Source: Auriscalpium vulgare (taxonomy: Eukaryota > Basidiomycota > Agaricomycetes > Russulales > Auriscalpiaceae). From it: a stretch of DNA of 64,000 bases. How positions within the stretch are numbered: position 1 is the stretch's first letter; each line of letters starts with the position of its first letter. The notes under the pieces were generated by a model. That model saw nothing but the letters and a program-made list of their open reading frames with translations. It did no database searches and was not told the DNA's origin. Positions 21,228 through 36,001 of the stretch are shown in pieces. The position numbers and the translations under genes are program-made. The stretch is taken from positions 1,178,001 to 1,242,000 of the forward strand of contig JAHBBC010000006.1 in NCBI GenBank assembly GCA_019915015.1. Direction: 5' to 3'.

Positions 21228-24200
21228 CTACGAATGGAATGACGCCCAGTCAATAACGCCTCCTCTCCTTCTGCTCGTCACATCTGACACCGCGGTGCTC
21301 GCAATTGGGACAATCGACGGCCTGCATCATCAACTCTGTATCATTATGGCACGCCCACAAAAGCCAAGCTTACCTTCCATGCGCACATTGGAATGGAAAC
21401 GCCGTATCCGCCAGCTGCAGAATGAGCCTTTCGCACTGATTCAGCGTCAGCGCATCATTGAACATGATTGCACCTAGTCCATTTTAAGCATCACGGCCTG
21501 CGCGCAGAACACATACACACACCTCGACACGCTCGCGAGTTGATCAGATCGACCAACTCGCGCGGACACCACCGCAACGCCTTCTGCCAGTAAAATAGAT
21601 CGCCTGGATCTGCATCTAGTTGCTGAGACAGATCGGGCAGTGTGATGTCGTCGGCTTCGATGGCCGCGAGGTAGCCCTTCAACAGATCGCGCAGCTCGTT
21701 TCCCATGAGAAGCTGAGTGCATCCACCGGACAGCGTGAGCAGCGTTCACTCAGGAGAACCGTGGCAACCGACCTTCTCGCTGGCAATTTTTGGCACACTG
21801 CCCACCATCACCTGCTCATACGCCGCATCATCGCCCGGTGTCCCCACGGCCGCCCCAGACTTAACGTGGAAGCCCCATCGTCTCAGCACGGCGCGCACAT
21901 CCTCCCGACCTCCCAACAGTTCTGCCTCTCTCCTCGTCAGCAAGACCGGCTTGGGAGGCATCAGCGGCACCGTCCGCACCGCAGCCGTGCCTTCTCCAGC
22001 CAAGAAGCCCCCGCACAGCTCCTTGAAGAACCGTTCGACGCGGATTCGCTCACTCGCGGCATGCTGATCGACGACTACGAGCGCGCGATGCGGCGACTTC
22101 TTGCTGTCCCGACGCCCTGGCGGATCGTCCTCGCTCTCGACGGCTCCGGGAGAGTCGATCGTGCACACGATGAACTTCTTGTCGAGCTGGCTGATCACTT
22201 TCGCGCCGCGTAGGTCCCCGCGGCGGTATCGCGCCGATAGGCTCGGCTCATGTGGGGTCGCAGTGGACCCACATTGGTGGATGAAGCGACTGGCACTATG
22301 CGCCGGGCGGGATGGGGTAGGCTCAGGGTTGTTCTGGGCCTTGATGAGAGGGTCCATCGACACAGCTTTGATTTCGGGCTCCTTCGGAGTATATGTGGGA
22401 TTGGCCTAGAACGTCCACTGGCACTTAGAAGATGCGAGTGCGACAAGCATTGTAGTGAATCTACCTGCAAAGCATCCAGAATCCACTGGGGTGTGGGCTC
22501 CTTGTCGGCGGCGGTTCTAGATGCCTTCGTATCCTTGAGCCATCCTGGATCGACTATGGTCCGCCGGTTAGGACGTGCTTCGCCACCTTCGTCGTCTAAC
22601 ACGCGATGCATCGGGTTGCGTGGGTAGGAGTTGCCGGTGCGAGTGTCTACGAGGTAGGTTACTCCGGTCTTTGGATCTGTCCATATTAATTCAGCGTCTT
22701 GAGAACCTTCTATATTCTGCGAGATAAAATGAGCGAAGTAACGTGGGACAGAAAAAGACCAACAAACATCGTGAGTGATGTACAATGGCGGTGCTGAAGT
22801 CGGGCGAGAAAAGGGTACTGAATGGGTATCGTCTGCGTGGGGTATATGCACAGTGGATGGAAGCGATCCGTTTCGTTTCATGATTAGCGCGTCGTCGAGA
22901 CGCATCTTTTTTCTGGGAGATGGAAGGTCTTCTTGAGCCCATCGCGCTTGCGATGAGAAGCCATGGCGAACGAGAAATTGGGTTATGACGGAGTCAAGGA
23001 AAGTCGACACGGCCTCGTCATTCTGGCGGTGACATTTTAATGTTAGCCGATGATACTATGTACAAAGTTGTCAGGCCATACCGTGAGGTGGACGGCCATC
23101 TTTTTGGGCTCCAGGCAGTTATCAACATGTCGAGGTGGTATCGTCAAGTCAAGTACATATACAGGCTTGCGTTCCGCTTTGCGTGGAGATCGGCGTACGG
23201 CTAACCAAGGCATGTAAGTTCAATACTTGGGCGCTGATCGCAAGGTTAGCCTACTGGAACGCGGAAGACTTGTCTCCCCTCCTTCGTCGAACGCCTGGGT
23301 TCCGAGAGACAAATGTTTAGCCTCTAGTTGGTGGAGAGTATGACCACGCCCACATGTTTTGCAAAGGAGCTGTTTGCGAACTTAATCTCGATAGAGCGTT
23401 GGAGATGACATGGCGCGAGAGGGTGATGATTGATGTCTGCACGAAGTGTTTGTGAATTGGAGTAATTGGCTACGAAGAGATAGAAACTAACAGAGATATT
23501 GATGAGCCTGTCAGCAATCGTCAGCTCGGTGCTTTTTTGAGCAGGTGGGAAAGCACTCCTACCTTCGATAGCGCACCGTCTACACTGATGAACCCTCGGA
23601 GCCTCAGATCACCAGATGAGGCGTCAATCTCTTCGATGTGCTGTCTGCTAGTCAGAGCAGGTTTCCGGTGTCTACGACTGTAGATCGCACCGAGGCCAGC
23701 GCTCTGCCATTGGTATGACGGAATGCGGCCAGAGGCGATGATGTCTTGTATAGGTGTCATTATTGATGGTACAGCGGAAACAACCGGTGTGCGCACCTTC
23801 GGTATGTTAAGCACCTTGCTTTGTTTATGAAGATCGTCCAGAGAAAACGAGACGTTGGGGAAGACGTATGCTAGCGTTTCAATCTCCTTGCGAATGATTT
23901 CAAACGTCCTTGGCGCTGGAGGATGGGAGAGACGGCGAATGGGAAGCTGATAGAGAATATGAGAAAGGTGGTGAGATCGCACAATGACGAATGGGTACGT
24001 TGAAGAATATGTCACGAAGGCAGACCACCGTGCCAGCACTTTCTCTCCGCCAACGCGTCGAAGGGCCGGCGTATAGGGAGCGTCCGTTCTGATGAACGTA
24101 TGGTTCAGCGCATCCAATTCGTACGAATATGATAGGCACCTATGAGAACCTTGAGAATTATCGACCAACTCTCGCGCGACCGTTGTGTCCGCGAGGATAT

Positions 24201-24653
24201 TTCAAGGCAGGTTATATCGGCGGCGGATGCCAAAGCTAACGTGGCCCTCAGGACAAGCACGCATCGTACAGACGGTGACCTACCTTCGCCACGAAACCCA
24301 AAAGTAGACACATCATCGAGAGAGGCAGGGTTGTACGCCTTCGAGCTGTCTGCACACTTACTCAGTCGAGAAGACCCCCGTCCGCGTCCGATTGACTTAC
24401 TGTACCGTCCCTCCTCCAGCCCCTGACCCAGGAGCGACATGCCCTCCTTCGACATGCCTACGCCATCATCTTTCACCCAGCATTCCCAAGATTCGCAATC
24501 AACGGCCACTTCGATGTGCGCTGCGCCGGCATCCAAGGAGTTCTGCACGAGCTCGGAGACAATTTGGGGAAGAGAGGTTAGGATCTGGGTAGAGCGAAGC
24601 TTGGTGCGGGTGGTCTCTGGGAGTTCTTCTATGGATGGTATCGGTAGAGACAT
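21228..24653 (-). CDS. MLH3: DNA mismatch repair protein MLH3
   Basis: MutL homologue. With MLH1 it forms the MutLgamma nicking endonuclease for meiotic crossovers and some mismatch repair. The ATG at 24653 begins MSLPIPSIEELPETT. The GHKL ATPase motifs are visible: ELVQNSLDAGA (motif I), KDDGVGMS (motif II), and STFGFRGE joined across an intron to ALASAADITCLEISSRT (motif III). The transducer domain includes VVCLRDIFFNVPIRR and ETLAYVFPNVSFSLDDLHKQ. The C-terminal domain has SQLDKKFIVCTID and the metal-binding endonuclease motif DQHAASERIRVE (DQHA-x2-E-x4-E). It ends GAIMFNDALTLNQCERLILQ, FPFQCAHGRPSIVPI and a stop at 21228. The closing CxHGRP is the third conserved metal-site motif of the family. 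All diagnostic residues appear intact, so an active nuclease is expected. Confidence 0.93.
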
Positions 24654-25219
24654 CCCAAGGTGACTTTTGCTGGCCGTCCACGGTGAAGCCGTCCGGACCC
24701 CGCGCCGGACCGGTAGACCCGGACCGCGGAGCACCTATTATAGTATGGCCCCCGGGCCAATGGCCGGCGCCTCTGTACCGCTGCTACCTCGTTCAATCAT
24801 GTAGCCTATCCTCAAGAGTCATATATTGCTCGAAGTCACGGTTCTGTCCAACAGTGATTGCAGCTCTGCGATCTGCCATGCATTGGCGTACCATCCGGTA
24901 GTACACTGGCTGCTGGGCAGTGGCCACTGGGCACCACACGGCGCGGTGCACAACAAGGCTTTGGACTCCCTCATTGCTCTCCATGTAGCCTCCTCGCCCA
25001 CGTAATCCCGCCCACATAGCCTCCCTCCCTGGCAGTGGATCTTCCTAAAGTAATGCCGGTCGTTTGCTGGCAACGTGTTCGCTCTGGCGTGTGCTCGCCT
25101 TCCTCCCTCTTGCCCATCGCGAGCGGTTTAGCTGTCCCCCCCCCCTTCTTTCCTCCCTCAACAACCCAGCCATGACAAACCCGCCAATCCCACTCTTGGG
25201 TCATGGAAGCGTAGGGGCC
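24654..25219. other. Divergent promoter region, MLH3 / DUF423 gene
   Basis: About 565 bp between two divergent starts. No coding content recognised. GC-rich near MLH3 and pyrimidine-rich (C-tract near 25136) just before the DUF423 gene. Confidence 0.45.
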
Positions 25220-25800
25220 ATGCCCGCCTCCCCTCTTCTATGGCGTGTGGGAGCAGTCTTTGGTGCGTGCGCTCTCTGTGGACCTGCTCTCAAATCTCAA
25301 GCAGAGTGCGCGCCCTAGTTGCTGGTGGTATGCTGGCGGGAGCATTCGGCGCACATGGGCTCAAGTCACGGCCTGGTATGACGAACGACAAGATCAACAC
25401 TTTCTCAACGGGAGTCCAATATGCGGTAAATTGCCACCCCAGAGGGTAGACGAGTATATCTTTATCTTGCAGTCTTCAGATATTCAACGGCCTCAGCTTG
25501 CTGTTGGTGTCCTATCATCCACGCTTCGCGGTCCATCAGTTTGCGGGCCCTGTCGTTGCCATCGGGGGATTGATGTTTTCCGGCTCTGTCTTTGCTCTCG
25601 TGCTCAACCACAGTTGGTCAGTGGATCGCCCAAGCTATGTGAGAAGATGTATGCTGATTGCCGAGCTCGCAGTTTCAAGGCAATTGGTCCCATGAAGCCC
25701 CTTGGCGGTCTGCTCATGATTGCTGGGTAGGTTCAAGAGTAAACTCGGAGCTGCCGCCCCTTCTGACAGAACCCAAGCTATGTATCGCTTGCGTTTTGAT
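25220..25800 (+). CDS. DUF423/TMEM256-family small membrane protein
   Basis: About 125 residues over five exons. Exon 1 reads MPASPLLWRVGAVF. It joins to VAGGMLAGAFGAHGLKSRPG (the family's GAFGAHGL signature) and TNDKINTFSTGVQYA. The next exon, taken from the acceptor after CTTCAG, gives IFNGLSLLLVSYHPRF and FAGPVVAIGGLMFSGSVFAL. The last two give FKAIGPMKPLGGLLMIAG and YVSLAF. Four hydrophobic helices, as expected for bacterial YgdD and animal TMEM256. Molecular function is unknown in the family; it is an integral membrane protein, mitochondrial in some eukaryotes. It is transcribed away from MLH3. Confidence 0.88.
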
Positions 25801-26067
25801 TGGCTGTACATTACTTGCTCTTCAGCATCTGTAAAGTACTGGAGCAAATAACGATCACGCGTGCGCGCGTCCGCCGTCGCCGGTCGGAACCTCGGGGAGT
25901 GAACGCCGCTTTCCCAACTGCATAGGAGGTTACGTCAAGTCCGCACACTTCGTGTTCCGTTTCATCGGAAAGGGGGGGTAAATATTTGTGAGTGGTGTGT
26001 ACATTCGAGAGACGTGGTCATTGTGAACTATAGGATTCATATGTCGGGATGGTTCGTCGCAGTCATT

Positions 26068-28181
26068 CTACCCCATATTATCCGGCGCGTATCGGCTACG
26101 TTTCCTGATACGTTCCCCGAAGAACCAGAATATCCATGGCCTATAGATGAGTTCAGTTTGTAGCTTGCTTGTATCGGGAGGCGGGACGTACGCGGGAAGC
26201 CCTATACCTATCGCCAGTGCTGCCAACAGCGTGCAACCCTTACCGTAACCTAGGTTATCAAACATAGCGGGCGCAAACAGCGGGAAGCCGAAACCAACGA
26301 GAGAGCGAAAGGCTGACACAGCTGCCAGCCCGGACGCTGAGTAGACGTTGTATGCGTCGATGATGTAGGACTGGACGCCGATCATCATCGTCACTATGGA
26401 ACACCCGATTAAGATGAGCCCCTGTGCAATACACTTCAGCATTATTGCGAGCAGTTCAACAGTGGGAACAAGGATGCGTACGAAATCGCAAATTATCCAG
26501 TGTACGTGCTTCTCTGCCCCCCATCCTATGAGAAGCAGACCCAATGGCATAGCAATGGTTCCCGGGATGAGGATGGCTGCAACGAGACTGCTCAGCGACG
26601 GAATTGTCACAGGATAGATGATCTTACGGATTCGATATTCTGGCTTTAGCTTCCCATTGTTTTTCGCTTTGTAGTGCTCCAAAATCTTGTTCATGGCGAC
26701 GGCAGAGAGCTGTCCACTGATCAAGCTGCCCATACCGAGCGATAAATAATGAAGCCCGATGATGCCAATGGACTGATGGTATGTCTTCGCGAATAGTGCC
26801 GGCACGGTGATGATTATGACTGCAAATGGGTCGGACATCAGTTAGCCAGAAGGTAGTAGAAAGTTGGCACGTACGATAGTTCGTCGCATAGACGAAGGCC
26901 ATATATGCGCCAAGGAGCTGAATGATGGGTTCGTGCCAGAAGAAAAGGACGGGCCGGAGGATGGATTTTGTAACGAGAGCATGTACGCTGCGAAGGTCAT
27001 CTCAGTAATGAAAGAAACCATTTATTCAGGACACTCGCCTTCTGTCTTCAGGATACGTGGTGCGTATCTTGGTCGGAAGTGCCTTCTCCGGGTCCCACGC
27101 CTTGATTATCGTCTTGGCCTTCTTCTCCAGGAGGACAATCGGGTACGCTAGATGTAGATGTAGAACAAAGTACACTGCGAGCGCGGAGGAAGTGGCACGT
27201 ACTCTCCTCGATGAACAAAAGCATTCCGATGAAAATCAAGCCGTCGAAGATGGATGTAGCCCAGTACTGAAGTGCGTAGGCATCAACAAATCTTTCACTC
27301 TTTAATACGCCAGTACGCACCGACCACCGCCAGGTTGTTTTGTCGGCAATCCACGAGCCAACTAGCGGTCCGATTGTTGGTCCCAAAACTGGCGCAAGAG
27401 AAAATATGGAGACCGCGCGGCCACGTTGCTCAGGCGCAAAACAATCGGACAAAACACCTCCTCCGATCTAAAGGTGGGCGGAAATGATAGTAAGACAGTT
27501 GTTCATTTACCAGACATACTACCTACCGCAAGTGGCGCACCCCCTCCGAGACCGGCCAAAAAACGGAATGCGAGTAGCTGGCCTGTACTCTGCGCGAAGC
27601 CAGTGGCGATGTTGAATGCTATTGGAACACATTTAAGTCTCAATCTGGAGGGGTAGTGATCAGACGGACGAACCCAAGAAAAAGGCATTGCAGTATAGCA
27701 GCAACGGCCGCCGCCCAAAATGCTCTGAAAGAGGGCCGATGACTAGCGGACCGATAGCTGCGAAGATATAAGCAACCGGTGGCGCACAACGAGCGCATGT
27801 CTATCTCACCGAACGCAAGCACGAAAATGGACGTGGTCATCGAGAGTATGGTCCCATTCGTGATGTGGAGGTCAACAGCGGTCTTGACGCTGGTGGGCGC
27901 GCTGATGGACGAGACCAAAGGCGATATGAAGGTGAATGCTTCTGAAAACGCGACAGAGGTCCACTTTCGCCGAACTGTCCAGCTATGCATGACTGTCGGT
28001 CAGTGAACTTGAGCATCGTAAAAATGACTCACTTTCGCGGATTGGCGGGATCATCGGGGCCATCCCATCCTACGACGAGCTCATCCTTGCCTAGTTCAGG
28101 CAGAGCCTTTCTGTCGAACTCGTGAGGGTTGGGTTTGTGTTCTGATTCTTTTGAAACTACGGTCCGTACCGCGGACGCCAT
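26068..28181 (-). CDS. MFS transporter, DHA1 drug/polyamine:H+ antiporter type
   Basis: Multi-pass plasma-membrane exporter of the 12-TM DHA1 family (yeast Tpo1/Flr1 relatives). It starts MASAVRTVVSKESEHKPNPH and goes through the soluble leader (VGWDGPDDPANPRKW). Family signatures are the loop 2-3 motif GPLSEHFGRRPLLLYCNAF, the GFNIATGFAQSTGQLLAFRF helix, LAGLGGGAPLAV, SDCFAPEQRGRAVSIF and the antiporter motif region APVLGPTIGPLVGSWI with TTWRW. The C-terminal half carries further helices (HYLSLGMGSLISGQ, LIGWGAEKHVHWI, AFRSLVGFGFPLFAPAMF), ending KRSRYAPDNMG. The ATG at 28181 lies 30 bp from a TATATATA. The substrate cannot be read from sequence. Confidence 0.9.
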
Positions 28182-28210
28182 GACGCCAGTAGTTGGTAGT
28201 GAGCACGTCG

Positions 28211-28218
28211 TATATATA
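28211..28218 (-). promoter_or_regulatory. TATA box of the MFS gene
   Basis: TATATATA 30 bp upstream of the MFS start codon on the minus strand. Confidence 0.4.
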
Positions 28219-29010
28219 CCATAGCAATGATATAGCCAGGTGACCGGTCTTTGTGTGCTGTACTGATCCCCCGACGGACTGCTACCAGGCGCAACCACGT
28301 TTTATACGACTTCCCGTCGGAACCAAGGTGCGCGTGCCTGTTCCCAAGAACTTCCCGTCGGAATCGCCCAGCAGCCAGCCAATCTGTAAGCTAGCAGCAC
28401 CGGAAGACTCATGAAGCCTATAACGTCGTCAGTGATCGGCCATCGACCGAGCGCTGTGCTGCCATAAAAGCCAGAGCTTCCAAAGTTAGAGTTTCCGACT
28501 CGGGGCTTCGACAATTCGTCTGCTTGTCTTGCAAGAGGTGCCGCAAAAAAGCATATCATGGAGGTCATTCTGAGAATCTAGAGTCCCGGGTAGGTGTAGG
28601 ATAGGATAGGATAGGATAGGATAGGATATAGGGAAAGCGGAAACCGGGAGGCTTGATGCTGAAGTGAAATGCATCGAAGGTTGAAGATGTTTCATCAGCA
28701 AAAGTGACCCATGCAGATAAGGCAAGATAAGATATTCGGGCGCGGCCATTACTGCTGTCTGAGCAGGGTATATGCACCCGATCTCTTTCACAAACACACA
28801 ATCATACTGTCTGTATAACTCGTGTGTAGTACTGGGACCTGTTGAGCTGGTCCTTTTTCCAGAATGGAGTCATCGCTTTTTGAAGGGAAGTAATATAACC
28901 TCATATAATGTAATATAAGATTCTGGGACTTTTGCTGATGTTTGCGTGGGAATGTTCCCAAAGTCCAGCTCGTGGCATTGAATAGCTTTCCTTGGTCACG
29001 GCTATGAGCA
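28219..29010. other. Intergenic between divergent MFS and RBR genes
   Basis: About 800 bp with no recognised gene; contains a pentanucleotide repeat (listed separately) and the two promoters. Confidence 0.45.
28598..28627. repeat. (AGGAT)6 pentanucleotide microsatellite
   Basis: Six perfect AGGAT units followed by ATA. A short stretch of the complementary unit (TCCTA) also occurs at about 39602-39617. Confidence 0.9.
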
Positions 29011-31277
29011 ATGCAGACCCTCGTTTCCTCCAACGACTTCCTCTCACAGATGCTCATTGCCCAGCTTCTGGAGCAGGACGCCCTCACTGCATCCTCGGGG
29101 CAGTTTGCAGAGCAGCTCCTGCTGGAAGACGCCTTACAGGCCTCGCGCGGTTCTGTCTCTGAACCTAACAGCCCCACGCCCCCAGATAACAACCTCCCTG
29201 ACGTTGATGAAGATTTTCGGATGGCTTTGGAACTTGTCGCGCGGGACGCCTTCCTCGCGGGCGACGCAGAACTCGCGGAGAAAATGCAAAGCGAGGCAAA
29301 CACCACCTTCACAATGGACTACCAGTACGCCCAGCAGCTGGCAGCCGGAGAAAAAAAATTTGCTGTGGACCTCGAGTTCGCTCGGAGCCTTCAAAAGGCG
29401 CAGGAAGTGGGCGGCCGTAACTTCAATATCGACGATGAGTCTATGATGGACGCAGAAGGGCAAGTTTTTCGAGTTCTACATTATTGTAGCCTCGCTGACT
29501 CCTATCCAGAGTACTGGGTCGTGAGATGATGGATGAGTTGCTGGTACTTAAAGCTTGTCACGGTGATCGATGATCTGCTCACCTCTCTGTTCAGGCGGCA
29601 GACCCGAACTCGAAAGGGAAGGGGAAGGGGAGAGTGGATACCTCTGTGGAACCGTTTAGGATGTCCGTGGACGTTGAAGGTGACCGTCATCGCCATATAC
29701 CCAAGTATCTTTCACTGACAAAATGTGCCCAGCTCCACGCTCTTCCCCGTACGATAGTTGTGGTATATGCATGGAGCCATTCCAACCGACATATTCGCCT
29801 CGCTCGGCCTCCGAGAGTGCAAATTCTTCCAGTCGTCTCCTATTTGGCCTAAAGATGCCTTGTCCAGAAGACCACAGCTATTGCATCTCGTGCCTGAGCA
29901 TGTACATCCAGCACAAGCTCGATCCTAACGGCGATGGCTCAGGCAATGCAGACGTAGCCGTGTTTCCTATTCTCTGCCCGGAGTGTCCGGTGGATTCCTG
30001 GCCAGAGGGCATACAACAGGACACCGCCGAGCGTGTCCTCGGAGAGAAGGGAATGCGTCTCTGGGTAATTTGTTCTTTACAAGGACGAGAATGCATGTGC
30101 TGATATTCATGACTAGCATTATCAACAACTCCTCGACTCGATACCTAAATACTACTGCCCGAATCCTCGATGCTCTGCCCGTGTCCAAATAGATGACGCG
30201 GTTGAAGACCCTCACGCAGAATGCCCGGCTTGTACTCAACAGCTCTGTGTTCCGTGTCGCAGTATCTGGCACGATGGCATGTACCCATATCTTCAGTTGG
30301 TAATAGGCTAGCTCTGACCATCGTGAACATTTAGACATGACGTGCGAAGAGTATCAGGTCAGTCAATTGAGCGTCAATTCGCTACTTACTTGCTTCTCAC
30401 ACACGATGGCCGCAGGCGCTGCCGCTGGAAGATAGGTCCCCAGACGACCTTTTGGTCCTGCAAATAGTAAAGGTGAGTACAGTTGTACAGCGCTATGTCG
30501 TACCTGATAGCTGATCTGCTTGACTGTTGAGGCTGAAAACTGGCGGAGGTGCCCCAGCTGTGCCGTGAGCACCAGAGTTACCTCAATTTTGATTCTTTTA
30601 CTGACATGATTTGGCGCACAGTACATCGTTGAGTTATCGATGGGATGCAATCACGTCACTTGTAGGTGTAAAACCGAATTCTGCTTCAAATGCGGTTGTA
30701 AGCCATTCGCAAGCGTTCGCTAGTCCGAGTCGTCTAACTTGAAAACATCGCAGCCCTCTGGGATAGGAAGCGCGCCAAATGCACCAGCGACCCTTCGTGC
30801 CTGTTGTGGGATGAAGACATGCTGCTCGAACACCGCGAACGCCGCCGCCAGTTGGTCGAGCGGCCTGGTGCAGTGGTGCCAGCAGAGCCAGAACTCGTCG
30901 AGCCGGCCCAAGCGCCGCCTCCGTACCAGCCACGTCAAATGGACGCCAACTGGCAGCAGTTCAATTGGTTGAGCAATCGAGGTCCGTCCAACACTTTCTC
31001 GCTTGACGCTGTACCTTACACGGAGCCGCTATTGCCAGCTGTCCTCAAAACGTGCGCTAAGAAGCACCTGTTCACCAGGGAGATGATACGAACCCTGACA
31101 TGTCGGTATTGCATTACTCGGGTGCAGTCGCTGCGAGAGCTCCAGATCCACCTCGCCCTTGCCGCCCATCCTGTGTTCGCCTGCTGTGGGAGATTGTTTC
31201 CGACTGTACATACTTATCAGCAACATCGTCAGTCGTTCGGTAGAAGGGCTCATGTCCACACCATAGAACGAGCCTAG
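29011..31277 (+). CDS. RBR (RING-IBR-RING) E3 ubiquitin ligase
   Basis: Parkin/HHARI-type ligase. The N-terminal helical segment (MQTLVSSNDFLSQMLIAQ...) has no named domain. RING1 begins SCGICMEPFQPTYSP, with PCPEDHSYCISCLSMYI and ILCPEC. The IBR is YYCPNPRCSARVQID, HAECPACTQQLCVPC and WH-x2-MTCEEYQ. RING2 is RRCPSCA, then VELSMGCNHVTCRCKTEFC with FKC; the Cys in MGCNHVTC is the expected catalytic residue that takes ubiquitin as a thioester. The C-terminal extension (KTCAKKHLFTREMIRTLTC-RYC, then HPVFACCGRLFPTVHTYQQH) carries paired Cys/His groups seen after the RBR in many mushroom proteins. Intron 1 (29460-29509) starts with GC rather than GT (GG/GCAAGT), and the intron before MTCEEYQ also seems to start with GC. 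A GT-only model would break both exons. Confidence 0.9.
29460..29509 (+). other. GC-AG intron
   Basis: Donor GCAAGT and acceptor TATCCAG; removing it keeps frame (DAEG to VLGREMMDELL). No in-frame GT donor is available nearby. Confidence 0.65.
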
Positions 31278-31557
31278 CTACAGGTACACGGTCTTGCTGT
31301 AGCACTCGAATGCATTGTACCATCTTTTCTCTGAGCGGACGATCCCGCCGCCTCCATGTGTCCGCGACTTTTTGGCTGTTCAGTATACTTAGCTAGCACC
31401 TCCGCTACGGGCTCACTTTATAGCACTCGACACGTATCGGATACAATGATGGCAAGTACATGTTGAGAGATAGACAGCAAAGCAAAGCACTAGAAACTAC
31501 AGAAGACTTAGGGTATGTAGCCAACAACAACCATCCGAGTCCACTCCTGCTCTACGC

Positions 31558-34825
<3,268 letters not shown>

Positions 34826-34841
34826 GGTGGAGGTGAGAGCG

Positions 34842-34890
34842 ACGCGTAGCTGAGTTTGAAGGCGGCTCATTTACACGCGCGACGCGAAAA
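34842..34890 (-). promoter_or_regulatory. MCB/E2F-like G1/S elements upstream of MCM6
   Basis: ACGCGT at 34842-34847 (MluI cell-cycle box) and GACGCGAAAA at 34881-34890 (TTTTCGCGTC read toward MCM6, SBF/E2F-like). Both fit the G1/S control usual for MCM genes. They lie in the roughly 225 bp shared with the divergent gene at 35051. Confidence 0.55.
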
Positions 34891-35050
34891 GACCGTCCCT
34901 AAACCCCCGCCCGGCCCTAAACCAAAGGGTCACGTTCGCGCGCGCGTCTCGGCCGCTCGACCGCGCGCCTGTTCCATCTTTACCTGCGACACCCACCATC
35001 CCTCCCACCGACGTCCTTTCCTCACAACTGTCCCCCGCGCCCTCGACAGA

Positions 35051-35467
35051 ATGGCCATCAAAAGAAAGCTCGAGACTGACGACGCCGACGTGTCCACCCT
35101 CCGAGTACGTCGCGTCGGGTGTCTCACTGTTCGCGCGCTTATACGTGTCTGCCCCCAGGCGAAACAGCTACGTCTCGCGTCCTTCGCCGCGTACCAGCCC
35201 GGCATGGACGTCGAAATGTCGGACTGTGACGCGACTCCTTCTCCAGCTGAATCTTACAGCAGTCAGCCATCATATCCCGCACCTTCGAGCGCGTCACCCT
35301 GTGAGCTTGGCCGTGTGGCGTACGGGCAGCTTGCTGACGTCTGGACTCCTCTGCAATCAGGCTACCCGTCATTCGCCGTAACGCCGCAACCCTTCTTCGG
35401 TCCTGACGGGAAAGTGAACACGAATTCGCACAACTTCGCGGCGCTCGTGAACGCTCGGGCTCGATGA
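35051..35467 (+). CDS. Small unknown protein, divergent from MCM6
   Basis: Two exons. The first reads MAIKRKLETDDADVSTLR; an intron (donor GTACGT, acceptor CCCCAG) follows, then AKQLRLASFAAYQPGMDVEM and a Ser/Pro-rich stretch. It ends GYPSFAVTPQPFFGPDGKVN and NFAALVNARAR. About 120 residues. The N-terminal IKRK and the AKQLRL patch could be nuclear localisation or docking motifs. Not recognised as a named family, although the basic start and the FxPDG end look conserved-fungal in style. Sharing its promoter with MCM6 hints at cell-cycle expression (inference). Confidence 0.75.
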   Translation: MAIKRKLETDDADVSTLRVRRVGCLTVRALIRVCPQAKQLRLASFAAYQPGMDVEMSDCDATPSPAESYSSQPSYPAPSSASPCELGRVAYGQLADVWTPLQSGYPSFAVTPQPFFGPDGKVNTNSHNFAALVNARAR

Positions 35468-36001
35468 ACTACATTCCCTCTTTCCCCATCTTCCTGCATT
35501 CATTTCTCGACCCGAAACGGCTTTTTCAATCCATCAAGATTATTGCTATCTTGCTATTCGCGGATTCATTTTGAACGTACAGACCATTCCATTTGCACAA
35601 CAGGTATCAGGGCAAGAGCGTTCGTTACATACATCATTCCATCGCACACATTGCATTACATACAACACATGCCAGAGATCATGCGTGCGACCGTCAGCCA
35701 AAGGGTTCACAAATTAGTTGATCCATAGAGTACAAGACCAGGGTATTACGGGACAGGCGGTCCACATCCCAGTCTATGGAAAACTTGTAGGGAAGTGCAC
35801 AACATACAAGGAGGCGCAAGACGAGAACACAAGCAAAACACGTCGCCGGGTCGATGGCAAGGAAATCCGGGGCAACCTGCAAATAAAGGGGGGTATGTAA
35901 AATACGCTGAGTTCCGACCGCAATGAAAGCATAACAAGGACGTCGCAATGAGGAGCAATAAACACGGGCACCATCAACGCGAGCTGGTCAGCAAATGTCG
36001 A
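35468..36001. other. Intergenic, convergent 3' ends
   Basis: No coding signal; A/T-richer than its surroundings, consistent with the 3' untranslated regions of the small gene and the P450. Confidence 0.5.
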
